Shown here: in pieces, positions 9,208 through 18,024 of the stretch
How positions within the stretch are numbered: position 1 is the first letter of the stretch
Layout of the letters: the number at the start of each line of letters is the position of its first letter
From: an uncultured Clostridia bacterium
GTDB lineage: Bacteria; Bacillota; Clostridia; UMGS1810
NCBI GenBank assembly: GCA_934454585.1
Contig: CAKSFP010000017.1
Coordinates: 1-64,000 of the forward strand
Length of the DNA stretch: 64,000 nucleotides
Direction of reading: 5' to 3'
Notes under the pieces: generated by a model
Seen by the model: only the letters and a program-made list of their open reading frames with translations
Told to the model about the DNA's origin: nothing
The model's database searches: none
Program-made: the position numbers and the translations under genes

Positions 9208-11037
9208 ATGAATAATTTCAGATTCAAAAAATCGGTTTTGTCACTCATAACCGCCGGATGCCTGGTATCCACAACGGTTTTCGCGGCATTCCCCGATGTG
9301 ACATCACAGTACGGCTGGGCGTCGGATGCCATCAATTCCATGGCGGATTCGGGCATAATCAAAGGATATGAGGACGGCACTTTCCAACCGTCAAAGTCTA
9401 TATCCAAGCTTGAAGGTCTCGTACTTATATCAAGGATTCTCGGATTCAACGATTCCGAAAATGCATCCTTCGCAGATGAGGCAGCAGAACTTTATGCGGA
9501 CACTCTCGGCAAATATAAAATAAACTTCGGTCAGAGGGAAGTGTCGTATCTGCTCTTAAAAGGGGTCCTGAAGGCAGACGAACTTGATGACTATATCGGC
9601 GATGACAACTATTCAGTTGGTCTTAAGAGATATGAGGTGGCAACTCTGCTCACAAAGGCACTCGATGCCGGTGACAGCCTCACATCAGCGGCAAGTCTGG
9701 AGTACAAGGATGCTGATTCCATACCTGCGTCGGCAAAGAAATATGTTAAGTATGTGACAGATCAGGGACTTATGAACGGTATGGAAGACAACACTTTTTC
9801 GCCCAATACCGATGTCACCAGGGCACAGGCAGCAGTAGTTCTCAAAAAATTACAAAATAAAACCGGCTACACATTCAAATCAGGTACGGTTGCCGAGATG
9901 GACACCGTGACCGGCATCATTAAACTCAAAGATGCCGACGGTGCGACATTTTCGCACAGTTTGCTCCCGACGGTTATTCTGAGATATGACGGTGAGAGAA
10001 TAGCGGCAGGTCAGATAGAATCGGGATATTATGCGTCTGTGACATACAAGAACAATGAGGTATACGCGATTGATTTTGCACCGTCAAATGCTGATGAACT
10101 CGTCTGCGGTGCACTCACTTCCGTGAACAAATCGAGCACCAACCCGACAATAGGCGTAGCTCTGCTTGCTGACGATGCCGTAGAGCCGTCGAGCGAAAAG
10201 ACCACATATAAGCTTGCAAGCGATGTTGTCATCACATACAAAGGTGAATCCACGGGCATAGGCTCGCTTAAGACAAACAGCTTTGTTAAGCTCTACATCA
10301 AGTCCGGCAAGGTTAAATCCATAGAGGCGGAGGACAGAGTTACAAATGCATCCGGCACCATTGAGTCTGTGTCGTTCTCCCCGAAATTCAGCATAACCGT
10401 GACGGATAAGAGCGGCGACAGCGCGGACTATTTGTTCAAGAATGATGCGGCAATTACGCGAAACGGCAAGTCGTCAGATGCATCTCAGCTTGCGGAGGGT
10501 GATGTGGTGTCGCTTACCCTTGACTATGGCAGAATCTCCAAGATGAGCGCCACAAGCAAGAATACTTCAAAATCCGGCGTGATAACCGGCATACTCATAT
10601 CGTCCAACCCCAAGCTTACACTTACCGTAGACGGCGAGGATGTGACATATCCGATATCTACATCGGCAGTGTATTCCATCACCGGTTCGGCGACAAACTC
10701 GATATACGACCTGCGCACAAACACCGTTGCGACGGTAGACATCGAGAGCAACACCATAACCAAGATAACTACAACCGCAGCGACAGAGACTCTCACTGTG
10801 ACAGGCTCCGTCGTAAGCGTGACGCCGGCGGCCAATGTGTTCCAGGTGTCGCATACCGATGTTTCAACAGGTGTGGTTCAGACAGACACGGTTATCGTCA
10901 ACAGCAAGACGACAATCATGGATACAAACGGCAAGAGCAGAAGAATATCCGAGCTTAAAAACGGCAACAATGTAACCGTTTACGGAACTATAGGTTCGGG
11001 CGTGCTGGCTGCCGCAACAGTTATGATAATCAACTGA
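9208..11037 (+). CDS. Secreted SLH-domain surface protein
   Basis: A 609-residue exported protein with an N-terminal signal peptide (positive NNFRFKK, hydrophobic core, probable cleavage after VFA near residue 27). SLH modules follow directly: FPDV...WASDAINSMADSGIIKGYEDGTF near 29-65, a degenerate middle one, and YVKYVTDQGLMNGMEDNTFSPN near 180-215. The remaining ~390 residues are Ser/Thr/Val-rich beta repeats of no recognised family. SLH domains bind pyruvylated cell-wall polymers, so the protein should sit at the cell surface. A strong AAAGGAGG precedes the start; it is followed by a terminator and is probably monocistronic. Confidence 0.85.
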   Translation: MNNFRFKKSVLSLITAGCLVSTTVFAAFPDVTSQYGWASDAINSMADSGIIKGYEDGTFQPSKSISKLEGLVLISRILGFNDSENASFADEAAELYADTLGKYKINFGQREVSYLLLKGVLKADELDDYIGDDNYSVGLKRYEVATLLTKALDAGDSLTSAASLEYKDADSIPASAKKYVKYVTDQGLMNGMEDNTFSPNTDVTRAQAAVVLKKLQNKTGYTFKSGTVAEMDTVTGIIKLKDADGATFSHSLLPTVILRYDGERIAAGQIESGYYASVTYKNNEVYAIDFAPSNADELVCGALTSVNKSSTNPTIGVALLADDAVEPSSEKTTYKLASDVVITYKGESTGIGSLKTNSFVKLYIKSGKVKSIEAEDRVTNASGTIESVSFSPKFSITVTDKSGDSADYLFKNDAAITRNGKSSDASQLAEGDVVSLTLDYGRISKMSATSKNTSKSGVITGILISSNPKLTLTVDGEDVTYPISTSAVYSITGSATNSIYDLRTNTVATVDIESNTITKITTTAATETLTVTGSVVSVTPAANVFQVSHTDVSTGVVQTDTVIVNSKTTIMDTNGKSRRISELKNGNNVTVYGTIGSGVLAAATVMIIN

Positions 11038-11046
11038 CATAAATAA

Positions 11047-11076
11047 ACGGAGGGCGCGTGTGCGCTCTCCGTTTTT
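11047..11076 (+). terminator. Intrinsic terminator after SLH gene
   Basis: An 11-bp stem ACGGAGGGCGC / GCGCTCTCCGT with a GTGT loop, then TTTT. It lies between convergent genes; only the plus strand has a good T-run. Confidence 0.85.
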
Positions 11077-11079
11077 GTG

Positions 11080-11916
11080 TCAGTTATCTGCGCGGAATTG
11101 CCTCGGCGTCATGCCGTACTTGTCTCTGAACAGCTCATAGAACCATGACATATTGCCGAATCCGCATTCATAACAGATGTCGGTCACGCTGAGGTTGCTG
11201 TTACTGAGCAGATTTGCGGCATAATTTATTCGCAGTTTGTTTACATATTCTGAGGGGGACATACCGTAGTATTTTTGCAGAGAGCGCGTTGTGTGCTCTC
11301 TGCTTTTTTGCGACAGGTCAAACATTCTCTCTGTGCCGCAGATGAAGTTTTGCGGTTGTTTCATTTTTTCGCAGCATCGCTCCAGCCAGTAGGGGATGTT
11401 GTTCATCTCGCTTGTGTTAATGTTCATGAAGTATCTTGCAAAAATGTCCGTCAGCAGTATACGAAAACGGGTCTTAAGCATTTGTTTGTCGTTGAAATTC
11501 ACGGTGTTTAATTCCGAAAATTCATCGAGCAGGCGCTTTTTGTCATTGGATTCCAGCATAACGGTCGGCGGCATTTTTGCGGCAAGAAGTTTTTCGCACG
11601 GAAATCCCTCTCCGAGGTAATCTGTCAAGGAATCAAAGGTGGCTGCCGAAAATGCGATATTGACAAAGCTTGAAGGCTTTTTGCAGGCATACAAATGATA
11701 GTCAAAATCGCGCACAAACACAAGCTCACCGTCGGCAAGCTTGGTTTTGACTCCGTTTACCGTGTGGGTGAGTCCGTCGCTCAGAGTAAGGAATATTTCG
11801 TAATAGTCATGGTAGTGTGCGCCGAAGCCCTCTGTCTCGCTCCTTACATACCTGTACAGATATTCCGTTTCCGGGTCAACATTGTTGGCGGCAAGATTTT
11901 TAACTCGTGTTTCCAT
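11080..11916 (-). CDS. AraC family transcriptional regulator
   Basis: A 278-residue regulator. The N-terminal cupin-like part (GAHYHDYYEIFLTLSDG near 35-50) should sense a small ligand. The C-terminal ~100 residues are a two-HTH AraC domain, with LSNSNLSVTDICYECGFGNMS and the FRDKYGMTPRQFR end. It is divergent from the mannosidase gene with a 242-nt control region between them, so local control of the mannosidase-symporter-kinase group is likely. The start at 11916 is 8 nt from GGAG; the ATG 6 nt upstream is too close. Confidence 0.85.
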   Translation of the reverse strand: METRVKNLAANNVDPETEYLYRYVRSETEGFGAHYHDYYEIFLTLSDGLTHTVNGVKTKLADGELVFVRDFDYHLYACKKPSSFVNIAFSAATFDSLTDYLGEGFPCEKLLAAKMPPTVMLESNDKKRLLDEFSELNTVNFNDKQMLKTRFRILLTDIFARYFMNINTSEMNNIPYWLERCCEKMKQPQNFICGTERMFDLSQKSREHTTRSLQKYYGMSPSEYVNKLRINYAANLLSNSNLSVTDICYECGFGNMSWFYELFRDKYGMTPRQFRADN

Positions 11917-11948
11917 AATCATATCTCCGTAAAATCTTTTATATTATC

Positions 11949-11977
11949 ACAATACCATAAAAAATAAGTCATGTCAA
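11949..11977 (-). promoter_or_regulatory. Promoter of the AraC regulator
   Basis: On the minus strand TTGACA (11977-11972), 17 nt, TATTGT (11954-11949), about 33 nt before the gene start. Confidence 0.65.
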
Positions 11978-12046
11978 CAGTAGATTTTCATTTGTTTCGG
12001 TTGTATGATTAATTATATGATACTGCTTGTTGCTGAGTATATGTTG

Positions 12047-12096
12047 TGTATCTGCTCGACACGCTGTCTGACAGCGTTGCAGTCCTTACAGATACA
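12047..12096. promoter_or_regulatory. Nested palindromes in araC-mannosidase control region
   Basis: A perfect 17-bp palindrome ACGCTGTC-T-GACAGCGT (12061-12077) lies inside a wider inverted repeat TGTATCTG (12047-12054) / CAGATACA (12089-12096). It is about 60-110 nt upstream of the mannosidase start. It may be an operator for the divergent AraC protein or a leader hairpin; which one is not shown by the sequence. Confidence 0.5.
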
Positions 12097-12158
12097 CGGC
12101 ATATTGAGTAAGTTTTTTGTGAAAATGCTTGTATATTAAAGTATGGAGGATGATACTG

Positions 12159-15158
12159 ATGAATGTTACCATGGAAAAAATCAGAACGATGGTTGAGAAA
12201 CTCGACACTTTGCGCTATGCAGACTGTTCCGGTGTTGAAAATCTGCAATATGCCCCGACTGCGTACAAGAGCGGAAATAGCGTGCCGACCGACATTGAAT
12301 TTGTGCCGTATGACACCGAAACTCATTTGCGTGGCAAAGATGCACATTTTTGGTTCACAGGCAAGATAAAAACTCCGCCGAAAAATGACAGATTAACTCC
12401 GGTTTTCAGCGTCATAACCGGAGCAGAGGGGTTGTGGGATCCCACAAATCCGCAGTGCACGGTATTTCTTGACGGGAAAACATATTGCACAATGGACACA
12501 AACCACACCGTGATGTATCTTGAGCCGGACAAAGAATACGACTTGGCGGTGTATTTTTACATGGGTATGCTCGATGAGACCTGTGTTCAGTTCAAACCAA
12601 GTGTAAAAACGCTGGATGTACCTACGAATAAGCTGTACTACGACATTAAAGTGCCGTACGAGGCTCTGCTTTGCCTGGACGAAAATTCCGGCGATTATGT
12701 TAAGATGCTTAATTGTCTTGATGAGGCGCTTATTAATCTTGACCTGAGATATCCGCTGAGTGAAGAATACTATGCGAGCATAGACAAGACTTGCGCAGCA
12801 CTTGATGAAAGTCTTGGCAAGCTTTGCGGCAAGAGCGATGTCACTGTCAGTTGCATAGGTCACACACACATTGATGTGGCATGGCTGTGGACTCTGGCCC
12901 AGACCCGTGAAAAAGCACAGCGCAGCTTTTCTACGGTACTCAGATACATGGAGAAATATCCTGATTACATATTTATGTCCAGTCAGCCTCAGCTCTATGA
13001 ATATGTCAAGGAGGATGACCCGGAGCTTTATGAACGCATAAAGGAACGCATAGCTGAGGGCAGATGGGAGGCAGACGGCGCAATGTGGCTGGAGGCCGAC
13101 ACAAATCTTGCCTCGGGCGAGAGCCTGATAAGGCAGATTATGTTCGGCAAAAAGTTTTTCATGGATGAATTCGGAATAGACAGCCGCACACTTTGGCTGC
13201 CCGATGTTTTCGGTTACAGTGCCGCCCTGCCGCAGATATTGAAAAAAACAGGCGTTGACAGGTTCTTCACCTCCAAGCTTGAGTGGAATGATACAAACAG
13301 GATTCCGCATGACATCTTCATGTGGGAGGGTATAGACGGCACGGAAATTTTTGCCTGCAAGATAAAAGATTATGTGAGAAAACTTGACGCACGCATGATG
13401 TATGATTCATGGCAGCTGTTCTCCGACAAGCGTTACAGCGACACCGTGCTGTCCACATTCGGATTTGGTGACGGCGGCGGCGGCCCAACAGAGCAGATGC
13501 TTGAGGAGTACGAACGGCTTAAAAAGGGTCTGCCCGGCATGCCGAATATCAAGATAGAGAAAACAAGCGAGTATTTCAAAAAAGTTGAGGCAGATTTTGA
13601 GGAAAATTGCAAAAAGCTTAAAAAAACGCCGAAATGGGTTGGTGAGCTTTATCTGGAGATGCACAGGGGTACATACACATCTATCGGAAAGAACAAGCGC
13701 AACAACAGGAAAAGCGAATTGCTGTTTCAATCGGCAGAGGCTGCATCTGCAATGTGTGCGGCGCTGCTCGGTGCGGAATATCCGCAGCGAGAGATTAACG
13801 GTAGTTGGAAAACCATACTTCTGAATCAGTTCCACGACATAATTCCGGGTTCGTCAATTTTTGAGGTGTACGAGGAGAGCGACAGACAGTATGCCGAGAT
13901 TGCCGAGGTCGGCAACAGAATTTACGGCGGTATGACAAAACTCATTGCCGAAAATATATCTACTGACGGCGGAGTGCTCGTATATAACCCAAATCCGTTT
14001 GAAAGTGACGGGTGCGTGAACATCGATGGCAAGTATATTTATGCCGGAAAAGTGCCTTCACTCGGTTGGACGGTAATAAACCCCGATGAGACCGTGAACG
14101 ATGTACCCCGGGTAAGCGGAAACATCGCCGAAAACAACCTTGTCAGAATAGAGATTGACTCCGGGGGCGAGCTTGTGTCGGTATATGACAAAGAGGCTGA
14201 CCGCGAGGCGATTGCCGACGGTATGAGCGCAAACCGCCTTGAGGTTTATGAGGACTACCCGAATGTATATGATGCGTGGGAACTCTGTTCATATTACAAA
14301 CAGAAGATGTGGACGGTGGATGATGTTCTGAGCATAGAGGCGTACAACGACGGAGTGAGGGCTGGATTTATCGTTAAGAAAAAATACTGCACATCGACAA
14401 TCGAACAGAAAATTTTGCTCTCGCCGAATTCCAAACGCATAGACTTCGAGACGGAGATAGACTGGAGTGAGGATCATGTTCTGCTCAAAGCAGCGTTTCC
14501 GTGCAATGTCCACTCAGATAAGGTGACATATGAGATTCAGTTTGGAGCCATCGAGCGCCCCAACCATACCAATACATCATGGGATGAGGCTAAATTTGAG
14601 GTGTGCGCGCACAAATGGGCGGATGTGTCCGAATACGGCTACGGTGTAAGCATACTCAACGACTGCAAGTACGGCTACAGCGCCGAAGGCAGTTCGCTTA
14701 AGCTCTCGCTGCTCAAGTGCGCCACTTACCCAAATCCCAGGGCGGACAGAGGTCATCACAGCTTTGTATACTCTATGTATCCGCATATCGGTGGCTGGAG
14801 AGAGGGAGGCACGGTGCGTGAGGCGTACAGGCTGAACAAACCGCTATGCGCTGTGGAGACGGAAAGCCACGGTGGTGTTCTGCCGCAAAGTTACTCGTTC
14901 ATGAGTTGTGACAGCGAGAATATCGTCATAGACACTGTGAAAAAGGCGGAGGATGACGGCAGCATCATAGTGCGCCTGTATGACGCTTTCGATGCACATA
15001 CGAGCGCAAGGATAAAAGTAGGTGTACCGATAGAAGAGGCATATATCTGTGATAATCTTGAGAATGAAATCGAAAAAGCAAGGGTAGAAAACGACGAAGT
15101 GTATATAGATGTATCGAACTATGAGATAATGACGCTCAAATTGAAAATCGCTGAATAA
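12159..15158 (+). CDS. Glycoside hydrolase family 38 alpha-mannosidase
   Basis: A 999-residue cytoplasmic enzyme (no signal peptide) that should remove alpha-mannosyl residues. The Zn-binding GHTHIDVAWLW motif is near 232-242 and the nucleophile aspartate is in LWLPDVFGYS near 346-355. A three-helix middle domain includes LNQFHDIIPGSSI, and a long C-terminal beta domain follows. Length is normal for bacterial GH38. GGAGG at 12145-12149 fits the ATG at 12159. It heads a plus-strand group with a sodium symporter and a sugar kinase, suggesting uptake and breakdown of a mannose-containing glycan or glycoside. The exact substrate cannot be read from sequence. Confidence 0.93.
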   Translation: MNVTMEKIRTMVEKLDTLRYADCSGVENLQYAPTAYKSGNSVPTDIEFVPYDTETHLRGKDAHFWFTGKIKTPPKNDRLTPVFSVITGAEGLWDPTNPQCTVFLDGKTYCTMDTNHTVMYLEPDKEYDLAVYFYMGMLDETCVQFKPSVKTLDVPTNKLYYDIKVPYEALLCLDENSGDYVKMLNCLDEALINLDLRYPLSEEYYASIDKTCAALDESLGKLCGKSDVTVSCIGHTHIDVAWLWTLAQTREKAQRSFSTVLRYMEKYPDYIFMSSQPQLYEYVKEDDPELYERIKERIAEGRWEADGAMWLEADTNLASGESLIRQIMFGKKFFMDEFGIDSRTLWLPDVFGYSAALPQILKKTGVDRFFTSKLEWNDTNRIPHDIFMWEGIDGTEIFACKIKDYVRKLDARMMYDSWQLFSDKRYSDTVLSTFGFGDGGGGPTEQMLEEYERLKKGLPGMPNIKIEKTSEYFKKVEADFEENCKKLKKTPKWVGELYLEMHRGTYTSIGKNKRNNRKSELLFQSAEAASAMCAALLGAEYPQREINGSWKTILLNQFHDIIPGSSIFEVYEESDRQYAEIAEVGNRIYGGMTKLIAENISTDGGVLVYNPNPFESDGCVNIDGKYIYAGKVPSLGWTVINPDETVNDVPRVSGNIAENNLVRIEIDSGGELVSVYDKEADREAIADGMSANRLEVYEDYPNVYDAWELCSYYKQKMWTVDDVLSIEAYNDGVRAGFIVKKKYCTSTIEQKILLSPNSKRIDFETEIDWSEDHVLLKAAFPCNVHSDKVTYEIQFGAIERPNHTNTSWDEAKFEVCAHKWADVSEYGYGVSILNDCKYGYSAEGSSLKLSLLKCATYPNPRADRGHHSFVYSMYPHIGGWREGGTVREAYRLNKPLCAVETESHGGVLPQSYSFMSCDSENIVIDTVKKAEDDGSIIVRLYDAFDAHTSARIKVGVPIEEAYICDNLENEIEKARVENDEVYIDVSNYEIMTLKLKIAE

Positions 15159-15207
15159 ATTGAAAAAAGAAAAAAAGTGAAAAATTCCTCTTTTTGAAAT
15201 ATTTTTA

Positions 15208-15236
15208 TTGAAAATATCAAAAATATATGATATAAT
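15208..15236 (+). promoter_or_regulatory. Promoter of the sodium symporter gene
   Basis: TTGAAA (15208-15213), 17 nt, TATAAT (15231-15236), 70 nt before the start. The symporter can thus be transcribed apart from the mannosidase. Confidence 0.7.
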
Positions 15237-15305
15237 CGATTCGATATGTGTCAATTTTACAAGGGTATGTTGACAAAAAATATTTCATTAAGGGGAATTT
15301 TAATT

Positions 15306-16646
15306 ATGGAAAGAGAAAGACTTGGCTCAAGACTGGGCTTTATTCTGCTGTCTGCGGGATGTGCCATCGGATGCGGAAATGTGTGGAAGTTTCCTTGGAT
15401 GTGCGGACAGTATGGCGGAGGAGTGTTTGTGCTCCTATATCTTATTTGCCTCATTGTTCTGGGCATACCGGTAATGGTTATGGAGTTTTCCATGGGGCGT
15501 GCCTCGCAGGCAAGTCCGGTAATGATGTACAGAAAGCTTGAAAAAGCGGGCACCAAATGGCATATTCACGGTTATGTGGCGATGTTCGGAAACATATGTC
15601 TTATGGCGTTTTATACCGTTGTTTGTGGTTGGATGTTCTATTATTTCATAAAGTTCTTAACCGGTACAAACGCAGATATCGGTTTTGTGAACATGATAAC
15701 CAACCCCGGACTCAATGTGAAGTACCTTGCACTCGTGGTTGTTGTCGCATACGGAATACTCTGCTTCAATTTGCAGGGCGGACTTGAGAGAGTGACAAAA
15801 TATATGATGATCATCCTCTTTGTGCTCATGGTTGTGCTTGCTGTTCACAGCGGACTTCTCTCAGGGGCAAAAGAGGGACTTAGCTTCTACTTGGTGCCTG
15901 ATCTTTCTGCGATAAACGGTGAAGTCATTGTCGGCGCAATGAACCAGGCATTCTTTACGCTCAGTCTTGGCATGGGCTCTATGGCTATCTTCGGCAGTTA
16001 CATAGGCAAGGATCATTCGCTCCTGGGCGAATCGTTGAATATAATCTTTCTCGACACATTCGTTGCTGTTGTGTCCGGACTTATCATCTTTCCTGCGTGC
16101 TTTACATTCGGCGTGGAGGTAAATGCCGGTCCGAGTTTGCTGTTTGACACCATGGCGTCGGTATTTAATCATATGTCCGGCGGCAGATGGTGGGGTGCGC
16201 TTTTCTTTTTGTTCATGGTGTTTGCGGCTCTCTCTACCGTGCTTGCGGTATGTGAGAACATTCTTGCGTGCGTGCGTGAGCTCACCGGCTGGAGCAGACC
16301 CAAGGGCTGCGTCATATGCGGCATAGGAATATTTGTCCTTGCGATTACAACAGCACTTGGCTACAGCACCTTCTCGGGATTTGTTCCATTTGCCGATGGT
16401 AGTGCATGGCTCGATTTGTGGGATTTTCTCGTCAGCACAAACATACTTCCGCTCGGTTCGCTCGTTATAGCGCTTTTCTGCTGCAGTAAGCGCTACGGAT
16501 GGGGTTGGGATGCTCTCAAAGCAGAGGCTAACGAGGGCGAGGGTCTCAAGGTTAAAGACTGGATGAGACCTGTATTTACATTTGTTGTGCCGGTGGCTAT
16601 CATAGTGATTTACATATATGGTTTGGCTACATTTAAGTGGCGCTGA
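15306..16646 (+). CDS. Neurotransmitter:sodium symporter family transporter
   Basis: A 446-residue membrane protein with about 11-12 hydrophobic segments. The N-terminal NSS signature is clear: RLGFILLSAGCAIGCGNVW followed by the KFPW turn and the GIPVMVMEFSMGR segment. Bacterial NSS proteins (LeuT, TnaT, YhdH types) move amino acids or similar compounds with Na+. The substrate here is unknown; its place between a mannosidase and a sugar kinase is unusual for an amino acid carrier and may be accidental because it has its own promoter. AGGGG at 15291-15295 fits the ATG at 15306; earlier in-frame starts lack a site. Confidence 0.88.
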   Translation: MERERLGSRLGFILLSAGCAIGCGNVWKFPWMCGQYGGGVFVLLYLICLIVLGIPVMVMEFSMGRASQASPVMMYRKLEKAGTKWHIHGYVAMFGNICLMAFYTVVCGWMFYYFIKFLTGTNADIGFVNMITNPGLNVKYLALVVVVAYGILCFNLQGGLERVTKYMMIILFVLMVVLAVHSGLLSGAKEGLSFYLVPDLSAINGEVIVGAMNQAFFTLSLGMGSMAIFGSYIGKDHSLLGESLNIIFLDTFVAVVSGLIIFPACFTFGVEVNAGPSLLFDTMASVFNHMSGGRWWGALFFLFMVFAALSTVLAVCENILACVRELTGWSRPKGCVICGIGIFVLAITTALGYSTFSGFVPFADGSAWLDLWDFLVSTNILPLGSLVIALFCCSKRYGWGWDALKAEANEGEGLKVKDWMRPVFTFVVPVAIIVIYIYGLATFKWR

Positions 16647-16660
16647 GTTTATTAAGAGCC

Positions 16661-16704
16661 TATCAGTATGCGGCAACACGATTGGATTTTGCCGCATACT
16701 GATA
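16661..16704 (+). other. Perfect 16-bp hairpin between symporter and kinase genes
   Basis: TATCAGTATGCGGCAA (16661-16676) pairs with TTGCCGCATACTGATA (16689-16704) around a 12-nt loop. There is no T-run after it, so it is not a normal terminator; an RNA processing or stability element, or an operator for the kinase gene 41 nt downstream, is possible. Confidence 0.6.
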
Positions 16705-16744
16705 TTACTATGTATCAATTTGTCTATATGGGAGTGAATTATAT

Positions 16745-17779
16745 ATGTTTGATAATCTTGATAACAAGGAATTTGAAGTACTGGGTATCGGAGAGGTTAT
16801 GCTTCGCTTGTCTCCCGGCGGCAAAGAAAGGATATCTCAAAGCGAGACATTTGACAAAATGGCGGGAGGTTCGGAGCTTAATGTTGTGTCGGGAATTGCA
16901 CAGCTTGGGCTGCGCACGGGAATAATCACAAAACTGCCTGACAACGAGATAGGCAGATTTATAGAGAACAAAATACGCTACAGCGGCACGAGCAACGACT
17001 ATATTGCATTTGATGACAGTCCTGACAAGCGACTGGGGATATATTTTTATGAAAGCGGCGCATATCCGCGTGTGTCCGTGGTTGAGTACGACAGAAAAAA
17101 CTCATCATTTGTCGGTTTCCGCAAGAGTGACATCGACAAAAGCGTATATTCGAGTACAAAGGTCTTCCACTTGAGCGGAATCACCCTTGCTCTGGGTGAG
17201 GAACTGCGCCGGGAGGTCATAGAGATGGTAAAGGAATTCAAGAAAAACGGCGCTTGCGTCTCGTTTGATGTAAATTATCGAGCCGGACTATGGGATGAAG
17301 AAACTGCAAGAAATGTAATTACATCTATAATGAATTATATAGATATTCTGTTCGTTTCGGAGGAGACATCGCGCAGAATGTTTGCAAAGAGCGGCACCAT
17401 AGAGGAAATACAGGCACAGTTTGCCAATGAATTTCCTAATCTGAAGATGATTTCCAGCACCAGGCGCACGGTGACTTCTCCGACCAGACACACCTTTACA
17501 TCAACCGTGTATGATTGCGCCGCAGGTGTAAGTTTTTGCGAAGAACCGTACAGGGACATAGAGGTTGTGGACCGCATAGGCAGCGGCGATGCTTATGTTG
17601 CAGGGGCACTGTTTGGAATCCTTAAGTATCACGACATAGAGAGTGCGGCAAAATTCGGCAATGCCATGTCGGCTGTCAAGAACACTATTCCCGGTGACAT
17701 GACCGTGTGTGATTTCGGTGATGTTTGCCGCGTTATAGATGCGCACAGCAACGGCGCAAAGAGCGAAATGGTAAGATAA
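16745..17779 (+). CDS. PfkB family sugar kinase (KDG kinase-like)
   Basis: A 344-residue ribokinase-fold kinase. It opens with VLGIGEVMLRLSP, has the GGSELNVVSGIAQLG substrate loop, and carries the catalytic DRIGSGDAYVAG motif near 275-287 with the base aspartate. The GEVMLRL start and SGTSNDYI region are like 2-keto-3-deoxygluconate kinases, but fructo-, manno- or other hexokinase activity cannot be excluded. The GGGAGTG site fits the ATG at 16745. It is last in the mannosidase-symporter-kinase series. Confidence 0.82.
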   Translation: MFDNLDNKEFEVLGIGEVMLRLSPGGKERISQSETFDKMAGGSELNVVSGIAQLGLRTGIITKLPDNEIGRFIENKIRYSGTSNDYIAFDDSPDKRLGIYFYESGAYPRVSVVEYDRKNSSFVGFRKSDIDKSVYSSTKVFHLSGITLALGEELRREVIEMVKEFKKNGACVSFDVNYRAGLWDEETARNVITSIMNYIDILFVSEETSRRMFAKSGTIEEIQAQFANEFPNLKMISSTRRTVTSPTRHTFTSTVYDCAAGVSFCEEPYRDIEVVDRIGSGDAYVAGALFGILKYHDIESAAKFGNAMSAVKNTIPGDMTVCDFGDVCRVIDAHSNGAKSEMVR

Positions 17780-17844
17780 CGGCGTGACAAAAGCCGCGAT
17801 GAACCGTTGAAAACAGAAAAATAATATAAATACGAAAAAAGTAC

Positions 17845-17873
17845 TTGACAAAACTGCCTTTATGATGTAGACT
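17845..17873 (+). promoter_or_regulatory. Promoter of the ABC importer operon
   Basis: TTGACA (17845-17850), 17 nt, TAGACT (17868-17873). Transcription would start near 17880, giving a leader of about 145 nt before the substrate-binding protein gene. Confidence 0.75.
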
Positions 17874-17967
17874 TATATCCAGAACAGATTAGATTAGGTT
17901 AGCATGAATAAGATGAGAGCAGATGTACAGGCGCGGTTGGCGTGTGTGTTTTTGTATAGAATTTTTC

Positions 17968-18002
17968 ATTCTTCCGAATTTAATCGTTCGGAAGAATTTT
18001 TT
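17968..18002 (+). terminator. Leader hairpin with T-run (possible attenuator)
   Basis: ATTCTTCCGAA / TTCGGAAGAAT, 11-bp stem with 8-nt loop, then TTTTTT. It lies between the promoter and the first gene of the ABC importer operon, so it would stop transcription early unless bypassed. No T-box, trp-leader tryptophan run or known riboswitch core is recognised in the ~90 nt before it. A 48-codon frame from 17904 to 18050 crosses the hairpin but has only a weak ribosome site. Confidence 0.7.
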
Positions 18003-18024
18003 GTTATAAAGGAGATCAGACGAG

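Noticed and set aside
12393..13310. 305-codon minus-strand frame inside the GH38 mannosidase gene
   Set aside because: Shadow of a strongly conserved coding region; no recognisable protein.
15861..16718. 285-codon minus-strand frame inside the sodium symporter gene
   Set aside because: Antisense of membrane helices gives long frames; no start site or family match.
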